Assembly: GCF_002608075.1 (NCBI RefSeq)
Contig: NZ_LAHA01000070.1
Location: 1,792-44,638, forward strand
Length of the DNA: 42,847 nt
Source: Nostoc linckia z4
Lineage (GTDB): Bacteria > Cyanobacteriota > Cyanobacteriia > Cyanobacteriales > Nostocaceae
Reading direction: 5' to 3'
Positions 7,362 through 15,514 of this stretch are shown here, piece after piece. Under the pieces are notes generated by a model. That model saw only the letters and a list, made by a program, of their open reading frames with translations, was not told the origin of the DNA and ran no database searches. Numbering within the stretch: position 1 is the stretch's first letter; each line of letters opens with the position of its first letter. The position numbers were made by a program, and so were the translations under genes.

Positions 7362-8801
7362 CTAGTGTTCTTGAACCTTAATTTCAAATGAATTAATCAT
7401 TGTTTCCGCCAGTTCTAAATACTTATTATATTCTTTTTCTTCAGCAGTATAAGTAATAAAATATGCTTTACCATCTCTGACTGTGCCAATTTCCATCACT
7501 TTTAGCTTACATTGTCCTTCTTGACGAGTATAAGTTAATTTATAAGCATTAAGTTTTGATAGCGTTGTTGATGGTTGAGAATCATCTCTTATTTGGGAAT
7601 TTGGATTAATATTTTTGATGTTTCGCACAGCCAAATTTTTAGATTCTTCTAAAGATAACAACTGCTGAGATAAGTCTTTTACATCAATTGTGATTACTAA
7701 AGGACAAGAATTTACTTTGTTTTGATTTTTAGGGATAAATTTAACTACCTCACTGCCAAAATTACCGCTTGGTTCGATTGGTTTCCAGTCATTTGATGGA
7801 TATTTAATTGTGATGCCAGACTTAGGCTCGTTGTAAGGCACAAAAGTAGGTTTAAGATTAATAAATAAAGATAAAATCCACAAAATTAGAGGAATCATTA
7901 CGGCTGCTAGACCCACAGCCAGCCAAAGTTTCCAAGGTTGAGGTTGAGGTGATAAGGTTTTAAGAGCCTGCAATACTTCATTTGCTGACTGGTAACGCTG
8001 GCGGTAGTCGTAGCGCACCATTTTATCAATGATATTTGCTAGTTTATCGCTAACTTGGGTGCGTAGTTTACCACCGTAGGCATCGCGCCAAACAATCTCC
8101 CCTGTTTGTGGGTTTGTCGGTAGTCCTGCACCAAGCCGAGGATCGGGATTTATCCCTGTTAAAGCTTGAATAGCAATAATCCCCACTGCATAGATGTCGC
8201 TGCTTAATTTTGGGTCGCCTCTTTCTTGTTCGCTAGGCATATAACCAGGACTACCAATGCGAGTGGGAAAACTGACCTGTCCTTGAGGATTAACTACCTG
8301 GGTAGTGACTTCTTTAACTGCGCCAAAATCAATTAAAACAATTTTGCCATCAGCCTGACGGCGGCGAATATTTGAGGTTTTTAAATCCCGATGAATTAAA
8401 TTTTGTTGATGAACAAAGTCTAAAACTTCTAGAATATCCTGTAAAAGTTGAATTACATAAGCTTCACTAAGTTGCACGCCCGATACTAATTCTCGGCTGA
8501 GGTCGTAACCTTCAATATATTCCTGGACTAAATAAAATTCTTGGTTCTCTTGAAAGTATGCCAGAAGACGCGGTATTTGGTCGTGATTGCCTAACTTTTC
8601 CAGCTTCTCTGCTTCCCTTACAAACAATCTTTTACCAACTTCTAAATTGTATGGGTCGGTAGACATTGGTTTAAACTGCTTGACAACACAATGAGGATTC
8701 CCCGGTCGTCCTATGTCAACAGCTGTGAAAGTAACTCCAAATCCACCTTTGCCAAGTTGTTCTAGAATTTGGTAGCGTCCACCGAGAATTTGACCTATCA
8801 T
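7362..8801 (-). CDS. Membrane-anchored Ser/Thr protein kinase with PsbP-like C-terminal domain
   Basis: 479 aa from the ATG at 8801; a TTG at 8825 would add eight residues, but MIGQILGGRYQILEQLG is the usual start for this family. It has a P-loop (GKGGFG), Lys41 (VVKQF), catalytic HRDLK (Asp139), DFG (Asp158), and PSE in place of APE. The kinase domain ends at about 280. A single membrane segment spans about 292-315. The outer C-terminal domain (about 320-479: SGITIKYPSNDW..., paired Cys, ...YFITYTAEE) resembles the PsbP/DUF1795-like sensor domains found in cyanobacterial kinases. It should phosphorylate cytoplasmic targets in response to an external cue; ligand and substrates are unknown. 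Confidence 0.85.
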   Translation of the reverse strand: MIGQILGGRYQILEQLGKGGFGVTFTAVDIGRPGNPHCVVKQFKPMSTDPYNLEVGKRLFVREAEKLEKLGNHDQIPRLLAYFQENQEFYLVQEYIEGYDLSRELVSGVQLSEAYVIQLLQDILEVLDFVHQQNLIHRDLKTSNIRRRQADGKIVLIDFGAVKEVTTQVVNPQGQVSFPTRIGSPGYMPSEQERGDPKLSSDIYAVGIIAIQALTGINPDPRLGAGLPTNPQTGEIVWRDAYGGKLRTQVSDKLANIIDKMVRYDYRQRYQSANEVLQALKTLSPQPQPWKLWLAVGLAAVMIPLILWILSLFINLKPTFVPYNEPKSGITIKYPSNDWKPIEPSGNFGSEVVKFIPKNQNKVNSCPLVITIDVKDLSQQLLSLEESKNLAVRNIKNINPNSQIRDDSQPSTTLSKLNAYKLTYTRQEGQCKLKVMEIGTVRDGKAYFITYTAEEKEYNKYLELAETMINSFEIKVQEH

Positions 8802-8860
8802 CTCAGTCACCAATGCATCCTGCAATTTTTATACCATTTATCTTGAGGATTCTAAAAATA

Positions 8861-8887
8861 TAGAGACGTTGCATTGCAACGTCTCTA
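8861..8887. repeat. Palindromic hairpin downstream of the response regulator gene
   Basis: TAGAGACGTTGCA (8861-8873) is followed by its exact complement (8875-8887). The hairpin lies 46 nt beyond the stop of the minus-strand regulator gene. It belongs to the 'gtagagacg' palindromes common in cyanobacteria. It has no U-run, so it is a weak terminator candidate at best. Confidence 0.7.
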
Positions 8888-8932
8888 CAAGTTGGAAAAT
8901 CTCACTTACTACTCAGAACTGCTGCGGTGATT

Positions 8933-9676
8933 TCATTCCACCACTGTTACAGAGGCTCCCTCGGCGGCTGGAGGTATACTCGGTAACTCTAGACAATATC
9001 CTGCACCATACACTGTCTTGATGTAGCGGGGGTGGCGGGGATCTGGTTCTAGTTTGGTTCTTAGGTGACGAATATGGACGCGAATTGTTTCAATGTCGTC
9101 ATCGGGATCGTAACCCCAAACTTCTCTGAGGATTTCGCTGGGGGAAACTGTTTGACCGTGGCGTTGCAACAAGCAGTGAAGTAGCTCAAATTCCAAGTGA
9201 GTCAATTTCACTGTTTCGTTGAACCATATCGCCTCAAATCTTTCGGGAACGAGGGTGAGGGAACCATAGTTGAGGATTTCGCTGTGCTTGGCTGCTTGGG
9301 GAATGCGGTCTGTACGCCGCAAAAGTGCCCGCACTCGTGCTAGCATTTCTTCAACTTCAAAGGGCTTGGTGAGGTAGTCATCTGCGCCGGCGTTAAAGCC
9401 TTCTACCTTGTCCTGGGTTTGGCTCAACGCCGTTAACATTAACACGGGAATCTCGGCGGTGCGATCGTCCCGGCGCAGGCGTTGGCAAACTGTAAATCCA
9501 TCCACTCTAGGCAGCATCAGATCGAGCATGATCAAGTCTGGTTGTAGCTGGAGAGCCAGCGCTTGACCTTTGATGCCGTCCTCAGCTTGACTAACATCGT
9601 AGCCAGCCATTTCCAAGTTGACGGCAACTAGTTCTGAAATCGCTGGGTCATCGTCTATGACAAGAATCCTCGGCAT
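8933..9676 (-). CDS. OmpR-family two-component response regulator
   Basis: 247 aa from the ATG at 9676 (MPRILVIDDDP). An in-frame extension to 9805 is possible but unlike the family. The receiver domain (about 1-120) has acidic residues Asp8-Asp10, phospho-acceptor Asp52 (IMLDLMLP), Thr82 and Lys104 (LTKPFE). The winged-helix DNA-binding domain (about 140-240) has the ETIRVHIRHLRTKLE recognition helix and a VYGAGYCLE hairpin. The receiver (DGIKGQALALQLQPDL) recalls NblR-like cyanobacterial regulators, but I cannot assign the ortholog. No histidine kinase lies beside it. Confidence 0.85.
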   Translation of the reverse strand: MPRILVIDDDPAISELVAVNLEMAGYDVSQAEDGIKGQALALQLQPDLIMLDLMLPRVDGFTVCQRLRRDDRTAEIPVLMLTALSQTQDKVEGFNAGADDYLTKPFEVEEMLARVRALLRRTDRIPQAAKHSEILNYGSLTLVPERFEAIWFNETVKLTHLEFELLHCLLQRHGQTVSPSEILREVWGYDPDDDIETIRVHIRHLRTKLEPDPRHPRYIKTVYGAGYCLELPSIPPAAEGASVTVVE

Positions 9677-9834
9677 TCTTAAAAAATTATTACTACTTAT
9701 TAAGGATAAATAAGAACCTTTGATAGATACAAAGATTTTTAAATCGTTTCTAAAAAAGATTTTAAATCTTACATAAATATTAAGATTAAATGACGGTGAA
9801 ATCAAGACTCAAATATTACGAAATCCTATAGTCT

Positions 9835-10896
9835 ATGATGTGTTATACTCCCTCCTACAATCCGTCTTGGTTTTTACAAAACGGTTTCCTCATGACTGTA
9901 TACACTGCTTTGTGGGGAAAACGTTATTGGGAAACTACCATTGAACATCCAGAACCGTCCTACCACGAACAAATCTTTATTGGCAGTGAAGGTGTGCCAA
10001 TTTTTGGCTTGGTTGCCATCCCAGAAAATGCCCGTGGTACGATTATCGGCACTTATGGGATTACCGGAGAGTTAGAAACACAATGGTATTTGAGACTGCT
10101 AGGACGTAAGGCTTTTGCTTTAGGGTATGCTGTGGTGTTATTTGATTGGCGTGCCCACGGCAAAACAGCCCAATTATCGCCTACTTTGACTTCCGATGGC
10201 CTTTATGAGGGGGAAGATTATGTTCGCATTGCTGCGGCTGCCAAAGCAATGGGATGTCCGGGAAAATTTTGGTTTGCAGGGTTTTCTTTGGGTGGACAAT
10301 TGGCGCTGTGGGGGGTAAAAGTTGCTGGGGAAGTAATTAGAGAGTATGGGGATTTAGAGTTAGAAGATAGCGATATTGGCGGTGGTATGGTAATTTGTCC
10401 GAGTTTAGATTCACAGCGATCGCTATCTTATCTAGTTACAAAACCTTTCGGCAGATATATAGAGGCGGGAATTGCCAAAGATTTAAAAAAATTGGCGTGG
10501 CGATTACACGAAATACATCCCGGAAGCTTTGACCCTAAAGCTATTGAACGAGCAAATAGTATCTGGGGATTTGACAATGAATTGGTAATTCATCGATTAG
10601 GTTTTCCTTCTGTGGAGGCATACTACCAAGCTAGTAGTGCTTTGAAAATATTGCCCCAAATATCAAAACCAACGTTGATTATTTATGCTGCCGACGATCC
10701 ACTTTTTGACCCGGCTATTATACCGGAATTGCAAGCAGCTTGCGATGATAATCCAGCAATAGATTTGTTACTCACTCAATACGGCGGTCATGTTGGTTAT
10801 GTGAGTAGTAAACAATGCCAGCAGCAATTAAAAGACCCTGACATTTGGTGGGCATGGAATCGAATTTTAGAATGGTTAGAACAAAGAATTGACTAG
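9835..10896 (+). CDS. Alpha/beta hydrolase family protein
   Basis: 353 aa from the first ATG; a second in-frame ATG at 9892 (MTVYTALWGKRYWE) may be the true start, and neither has a clear Shine-Dalgarno. The fold shows the nucleophile elbow GFSLGGQ (Ser151 in the long form), an acid in a YAADDPLFDP segment and a late His in GGHVGY. GTYGITGELETQW and FDWRAHGK fit the oxyanion and HG-type regions of YheT-like esterases. Cytoplasmic, with no signal peptide. The substrate is unknown. It is transcribed divergently from the response regulator, so the two may share the promoter region 9677-9834. Confidence 0.75.
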   Translation: MMCYTPSYNPSWFLQNGFLMTVYTALWGKRYWETTIEHPEPSYHEQIFIGSEGVPIFGLVAIPENARGTIIGTYGITGELETQWYLRLLGRKAFALGYAVVLFDWRAHGKTAQLSPTLTSDGLYEGEDYVRIAAAAKAMGCPGKFWFAGFSLGGQLALWGVKVAGEVIREYGDLELEDSDIGGGMVICPSLDSQRSLSYLVTKPFGRYIEAGIAKDLKKLAWRLHEIHPGSFDPKAIERANSIWGFDNELVIHRLGFPSVEAYYQASSALKILPQISKPTLIIYAADDPLFDPAIIPELQAACDDNPAIDLLLTQYGGHVGYVSSKQCQQQLKDPDIWWAWNRILEWLEQRID

Positions 10897-10900
10897 AAAT

Positions 10901-11068
10901 TTACCACAATATAGTCGGTATCCCAGCAATAACAGAAGCAATACCCGTCCAGAGAGTAAAGCGTTCAATATCTAGTTCATCCAAAGCAACGCTCATTTGC
11001 TTAATTGCTAATAGTAGCGCTGTTAGTAGCACCACAAAGAATCCAAGGTATCCCAAATTAGCGATCAT
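10901..11068 (-). CDS. Small two-helix membrane protein (55 aa)
   Basis: An ATG at 11068 with a GAGGA Shine-Dalgarno 4-5 nt upstream opens a 55-codon frame. It encodes a hydrophobic helix (about residues 5-22, GYLGFFVVLLTALLLA), a polar turn (KQMSVALDELDIERFTLW) and a second hydrophobic helix to the C-terminus (TGIASVIAGIPTIL). It is too regular to be chance and has codon use like its neighbours. It ends four bases from the stop of the convergent hydrolase gene. I do not recognise it; it could be a small subunit of a membrane complex. Confidence 0.6.
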   Translation of the reverse strand: MIANLGYLGFFVVLLTALLLAIKQMSVALDELDIERFTLWTGIASVIAGIPTILW

Positions 11069-11176
11069 TAATCCTCACTATCTCTAAAAAAAATTAATTC
11101 TAATAGATTTTTAACAAGCTTTGACTAAGTTTTTTTGTTCCAGATTTAACACTTTATGAGAAAAATTATTTACCAG

Positions 11177-11380
11177 CTAACAGATATCCACTTCAGATAG
11201 CCAAATCATAGTTTCATAACCAACTCGACTTATTTCTGGTTCTGGTTCCATAGGCATTTTGACTAAATATTTCCAGGTACCCGACTCAAATCGGTAGTTG
11301 TTAATGATGCCTTCTCCACCCATAAAACTTACTAGGTTACCATTGGAAAACTTAGGTTCTACCAAAACACTTAGAGACAT
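11177..11380 (-). CDS. Conserved cyanobacterial hypothetical protein (67 aa)
   Basis: 67 aa, soluble, no signal peptide. The sequence (VEPKFSNGNLVSFMGGEGII, then ESGTWKYLVKM and a W-L-x-E-x-D-I end) looks like a small beta-barrel of the kind seen in short cyanobacterial proteins with KOW/SH3-like folds. It has an ATG start with an AGGAATT purine stretch upstream. Function unknown; no partner is evident nearby. Confidence 0.6.
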   Translation of the reverse strand: MSLSVLVEPKFSNGNLVSFMGGEGIINNYRFESGTWKYLVKMPMEPEPEISRVGYETMIWLSEVDIC

Positions 11381-11968
11381 AATTCCTAATTCCTGTGAGT
11401 AATAGCTAATGTTCTAACCAAAAGAAAATTGACTATTCTCTGTCAAGGGTTTTAATGTAGTCTCTTTCAGAAGATTTAAGTTGAGTTAAGTATGGTACTT
11501 CTATAGTCATAAAAAAATTACATATATTGACAGCAATAAATGACGATATTGTTTATGAAAAGCGATTCTGGCTACTGTAACTCAGTATTCAGTAGTTGTG
11601 TTTACAGCCTGAGTTAACATCTAATAAATCTTCTGGTAGATTTTAAGAGAAACAAGCGTAGTTGTATAGACGTTGAGAGCGATCGCCATTACTAAGCTGA
11701 GAAAATATTAAGTTTTATATTGATTTTTTGGGAATATATTTTTTTAACTCTTACTTATGGCTAAATTATAAAGCTAAAACCCTCTTGCCTCATGACTTGA
11801 AAGCAGGGAGTAGGGAATGGGAAAAGACCGCTTTCATATTTGACTATGAAACTTGCTTCATCTTGACTGCCCCCTGCCTTATCTTCAGGATAAACATTCA
11901 CGCAGACCTATTTAAACCAAATCCATTGATAATAATTGTCGTAAACTAACAACTAGAGTACAACTTCC
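11381..11968. other. Gene-free region upstream of hetI
   Basis: 588 bp without a gene I trust. A 73-codon frame at 11728-11949 lacks a ribosome site and recognisable motifs. One GCGATCGC site lies near 11680. A short 'gcagggagtagggaatggg' purine repeat is near 11802-11822. The hetI promoter should be here, but I see no clear site. Confidence 0.45.
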
Positions 11969-12700
11969 TTGACTGCTCCTAATCATCTCTGGCTACCCGC
12001 ACCAACAGATTTAAATCTGTTACCGGATGAAATTCATGTATGGCGTATCAAACTTAACCAACCAGAACCACAGTTACAAAATTTAAAAAATACCCTTTCC
12101 AGTGACGAAATTACTCGTGCTGAACGATTTCATTTTCCACAACACCAACAGCGTTTCATCGCTGGGCGTGGGATTTTGCGGAGTATATTATCCCGTTATT
12201 TGGGTATTAAGCCATCAGAAATTCAGTTTAACTATCAACAGCGTGGCAAACCAGTATTAGCAGAAAGATTTGCCAAGAGTGGACTAGAGTTTAACTTGTC
12301 TCACTCCCAAGAATTAGGGTTGTGCGCGGTGAACTGTCAGCGTGAAATTGGTGTAGATTTAGAATATATTCGTCCCGTCTCAGATTTAGAAGCTCTTGCC
12401 AAACGGTTCTTTTTACCGAGAGAATATGAAATGCTGCGATCGCTTGCTTCAAACCAACAGCAAGAAGTATTTTTCCGTTACTGGACTTGCAAAGAAGCTT
12501 ATTTAAAAGCAACCGGCGACGGACTCTCCCAACTAGAGGCAGTTGAAGTATTCCTCACTCCCACAGCACCAGCCAAGTTACAGATATCCCAAGATTGGAG
12601 TCTTTTTGAATTAGTACCTGCAAATAATTATGTTGCTGCCGTTGCAATAGCAAATTCTGGTTGGGATTTAAAATGTTGGCAGGAAGGTGTGGATTGTTGA
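11969..12700 (+). CDS. hetI: 4'-phosphopantetheinyl transferase HetI
   Basis: 243 aa, Sfp-type. It transfers phosphopantetheine from CoA to carrier-protein serines. Mg-binding residues are seen in GVDLEYI (Asp130, Glu132) and in YWTCKEAYLKATGDG (Glu176, Lys180); an RGKPVL segment and FNLSHS also match. The start is TTG with little ribosome site, but the N-terminus (APNHLWLPAPTDLNLL) fits the family and there is no ATG nearby. Expected substrates here are the ACPs of HglE and HglB; it may be the cell's general enzyme. It converges with the hetN-type gene, as in Anabaena PCC 7120. Confidence 0.9.
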   Translation: MTAPNHLWLPAPTDLNLLPDEIHVWRIKLNQPEPQLQNLKNTLSSDEITRAERFHFPQHQQRFIAGRGILRSILSRYLGIKPSEIQFNYQQRGKPVLAERFAKSGLEFNLSHSQELGLCAVNCQREIGVDLEYIRPVSDLEALAKRFFLPREYEMLRSLASNQQQEVFFRYWTCKEAYLKATGDGLSQLEAVEVFLTPTAPAKLQISQDWSLFELVPANNYVAAVAIANSGWDLKCWQEGVDC

Positions 12701-12768
12701 CGGTTGACGGTTGACTGTTGACTGTTGACTGGGGAGACAAGGGAGACAAGGGAGACAAATTGCAACAA
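12700..12768. repeat. Short tandem repeats (heptamer GTTGACT/G and GGGAGACAA)
   Basis: Directly after the hetI stop there are about five heptamers of the GTTGAC(G/T) type, then three GGAGACAAG nonamer-like units. This is STRR sequence in the intergenic gap between the convergent hetI and hetN genes. Confidence 0.8.
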
Positions 12769-12815
12769 TTCTTTTCCCTTGTCCTCTTCCCCTACCCCAT
12801 CTCCCTCATCCCCAC

Positions 12816-13619
12816 TTACTTATCTTCCTGCATATTTCTGACAATTTTCGTCACCAGTTTTCTGGGTACAAATCTGACGCTTTTTGCTAGTAGTTTATTA
12901 ATTAAACCGGGGATGACAATGGTTTTGCCTTTCATTAAGCCGTGATAACCGATTTCGGCTACTGTTTGGGCATCCATCATTCTCTTACTTTTGAGCATTT
13001 TAGAGTCTGCCATTCCCGTTCTTTGATGAAAGGCTGATTCTGTGGAACCTGGGCAAAGAACTGTCACAGTGACACCTGTGCCTTCTAATTCATTGGCGAT
13101 CGCTTCTGAAAACGATAAGATATAAGCCTTAGTCGCAAAATAAACCGCCATCAAAGGGCCTGGTTGAAAAGCAGCAGCAGAGGCGACATTTAATATTTTG
13201 CCTTCACCTTGCTTAACCATATCCTTGATAAATAGCTTAGTTAAATGGGTGAGACACACCAAATTTACCTGTAGCATTTCCAATTCAGCAGTTAAATTTG
13301 TTTCGTGAAATAACCCATAAGTACCAAAGCCAGCATTATTTACCAATACATCAACCTGAATATTGGCTTGTTGTAACTCCGTGAATATCTCGTCTGGAGA
13401 AGTTGAGATAGATAAATCTTTGACAATAGCTTTGACAAAATTGCCAAATTTTAACTCAAATTTCTCAGCAACTTCTGTTAGCTTTAATTCATCTTTATCT
13501 ACTAAGACAAGATTGTAATCATCAGCTGCAAAAAGACACGCTAATTGGTAGCCAATTCCACTTGCTGCCCCAGTAATAAGAGCCGTTTTTTTGCCCTGTG
13601 TTTGATGTGTTGTGTTCAT
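12816..13619 (-). CDS. hetN: HetN-type short-chain dehydrogenase/ketoreductase without RGSGR
   Basis: 267 aa, classical SDR. NADPH motif TGAASGIG (16-23), NNAG (94-97), catalytic Ser147, Tyr160 and Lys164 (VYFATK). Position and similarity point to HetN, which in Anabaena PCC 7120 represses heterocyst formation through an internal RGSGR pentapeptide. In this protein the aligned stretch before ILNVAS reads QGEGK (137-141), so the inhibitory peptide is missing. The enzyme could still act as a ketoreductase for the hydroxy groups of the glycolipid chain. The symbol rests on synteny; a functional HetN would need testing. Confidence 0.78.
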   Translation of the reverse strand: MNTTHQTQGKKTALITGAASGIGYQLACLFAADDYNLVLVDKDELKLTEVAEKFELKFGNFVKAIVKDLSISTSPDEIFTELQQANIQVDVLVNNAGFGTYGLFHETNLTAELEMLQVNLVCLTHLTKLFIKDMVKQGEGKILNVASAAAFQPGPLMAVYFATKAYILSFSEAIANELEGTGVTVTVLCPGSTESAFHQRTGMADSKMLKSKRMMDAQTVAEIGYHGLMKGKTIVIPGLINKLLAKSVRFVPRKLVTKIVRNMQEDK

Positions 13620-14252
13620 GCAAGAATATTGGTAAATTCAACTGCTTTCCATTGACAGTGGTTCTTGTTCTACAATTAAGTATGCTTAATATCTCAAACT
13701 ACGAAAAACGTCTTGAGCCAAAATAATCTGTAATTTGCTTTTGAATTAAGAATGAAGCGTTGATGTATAAGAGAAAATCTAGATACACCCCTATACACAC
13801 ATATTATGATGACTCACAAATATGGGTAAATTCAAAATTTGATAACCTACAATAACTATTGTAGACTGTTTTTTGTCAAGATGTTCATTTTAAAATTTAT
13901 ATTTGTAAACATAAATAAATAGAGCAATCATCTTGCTACTGATACTGTCCAGATCCTTAGCGATCGATTTACACTCTGTCGGTGCTAGCAGTGGGGCTTG
14001 ATTTAACTGCATTTTTGCAATTGCTTACAGTGAACCTTTAACTTAATAGTTTCATTACCAAAATAAATAAAGCAATTCATGAAAATCATATATTTAATTT
14101 AGTTTTTGCATAATAAAATATGTATAAATTAACAAGTGACTGTACTTGATATAGGCAAGTCTTAACATTATGTTAATTCTTAAGAAATCAGTCAAATCCG
14201 GACTGAGAATGATTTTAATTTAGACGTGTATAAATTTATTTCCTTAAATACA
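13620..14252. other. Promoter region between the divergent hetN-type gene and the paralog pair
   Basis: About 630 bp, strongly A+T-rich, with no gene I can support. It must hold the promoters of the minus-strand hetN-type gene and of the plus-strand small membrane protein genes. I looked for GTA-N8-TAC and found none. A GCGATCGATT site is near 13961. Confidence 0.5.
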
Positions 14253-14753
14253 ATGATAGACCGTATCCTTCTTTTAGCTATTTTCATTTTCATCGGAATA
14301 CCAATAACGATTTTAGGCATCTTCTATAACTTAAATTATTCAGGTTTCTGTTTTGCAAAGATGCGTTATCTAAGCGATGAAGAAAAGTTACGAATAGCTT
14401 TTGATTATAACAATAAAGAGGATAAATTACTTGTATCTTTAGGTGGAAAACTAGAATCTTATGAACATATCAAATATGCAAGTTTTGATGAATATATCAA
14501 AGAAAATCCAAACTGCTGTTCTATCAATCACGGCGAACTTTACAAGATTGCACAGCCTTCATTTGGTCTACTTCCAGAGTTTTCATTTTTCGATCGTATA
14601 TCTGGACTTGGTTTTCGCGATTTGACAGTCATGAACTTTAAAGTACGTTATTTAGATGAAAAGGGTAATCAGAGAGTACAACAAGTACGTGTTAGAAATA
14701 CTTTACGAAACTGTGGTCGTCCAAAATCTATTTGGTTTAAGCGAGATTCCTAA
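14253..14753 (+). CDS. Membrane-anchored protein of unknown function, paralog 1
   Basis: 166 aa from the ATG at 14253 (a GTG at 14226 would add nine residues). One N-terminal membrane helix (about 4-27, rich in I/L/F) is followed by an extracytoplasmic domain. It shares with the next gene LNYSGFCFAKMRYLSD, FDEYIKENP-N/D-CC, VRYLDE and a C-terminal NCG. The four shared cysteines suggest disulfides. No known domain is recognised. It sits within the glycolipid island between hetN and hglB, so a role in the heterocyst envelope is possible, but that is only context. Confidence 0.65.
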   Translation: MIDRILLLAIFIFIGIPITILGIFYNLNYSGFCFAKMRYLSDEEKLRIAFDYNNKEDKLLVSLGGKLESYEHIKYASFDEYIKENPNCCSINHGELYKIAQPSFGLLPEFSFFDRISGLGFRDLTVMNFKVRYLDEKGNQRVQQVRVRNTLRNCGRPKSIWFKRDS

Positions 14754-14868
14754 TCACAATTTATAGAGGCTATGGCTATGTATTTAATACAATTATTTTA
14801 GATAAAAGTTCGATTTGGCTGAACTATTTTTTGACGGAATAACTATGTAAATAATCACATATTGAATA

Positions 14869-15333
14869 ATGAACCGCACCTGTTTTTTAACTACTTTTCT
14901 TTTAATAGGATTACCATTAACTTATTTAAGCATATACTTTAGCTTAAATTATTCAGGATTCTGCTTTGCAAAGATGCGTTATCTCAGCGATTACGAAAAG
15001 CTTAAATCAGCTTTTGATTCTTTAAATAATGCAGAACAACTACGTATCAAACTTGCAGGTCAAATGCAATATATTCGATTTATAAAGTATAAAAATTTTG
15101 ATGAATATATTAAAGAGAATCCTGATTGTTGTACGATTAGTCCTCCTGGCGGTGTTGAGGCGGCTATACCAGATTCTTTTTTAAATCCTCGTATACTTGG
15201 ACTTGATTCTGGTGAAGGGATACGTATTAAGTTCAAAGTGCGCTATTTAGATGAAAATGACTTGCGAAGATCTCAAGAAATCACTGCTGGTATTGTTTTG
15301 CAAAACTGTGGTAAAGATGTAGTTTTCGATTAA
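14869..15333 (+). CDS. Membrane-anchored protein of unknown function, paralog 2
   Basis: 154 aa, with an N-terminal membrane helix (about 6-27) and an outer domain that aligns with the preceding gene along most of its length. The shared blocks are YSGFCFAKMRYLSD (27-41), KNFDEYIKENPDCC, FKVRYLDE and LQNCG near the end. The gap between the genes is 115 bp. The pair clearly arose by duplication and both frames are intact. The gene converges on hglB across a repeat-rich spacer. Function unknown. Confidence 0.68.
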   Translation: MNRTCFLTTFLLIGLPLTYLSIYFSLNYSGFCFAKMRYLSDYEKLKSAFDSLNNAEQLRIKLAGQMQYIRFIKYKNFDEYIKENPDCCTISPPGGVEAAIPDSFLNPRILGLDSGEGIRIKFKVRYLDENDLRRSQEITAGIVLQNCGKDVVFD

Positions 15334-15389
15334 TAGTTATAGTGTTTACTAATCGGCTAAGGTACTAAGTACTCCGCTTTATAAATTGA

Positions 15390-15510
15390 GTAAACCTCTG
15401 CGTAACTCTGCGTTTGACTCTGCGTGCCTCTGCGTTTAAAAACAAAAATACAACTTAAAATTTTGGATTTTGAATATTCAATCCAAAATCCAAAATCTAA
15501 AATTGCCTGT
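15390..15510. terminator. Repeat plus hairpin between convergent genes
   Basis: A 'cctctgcg' dispersed repeat (about 15391-15440) is followed by a hairpin around 15470-15498. In it, TTTTGGATTTTGAAT pairs with ATTCAATCCAAAA with one small bulge. A- and T-rich flanks on both sides make it a plausible bidirectional terminator for the paralog pair and for hglB. Confidence 0.5.
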
Positions 15511-15514
15511 CTTT

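Noticed and set aside
9677..9805. N-terminal extension of the response regulator
   Set aside because: The 43 extra codons are A+T-rich spacer; MPRILVIDDDP at 9676 is the normal receiver start.
11728..11949. 73-codon plus-strand frame upstream of hetI
   Set aside because: No ribosome site and no recognisable motif, and part of it is the 'gggagtagggaatggg' repeat. Likely chance.
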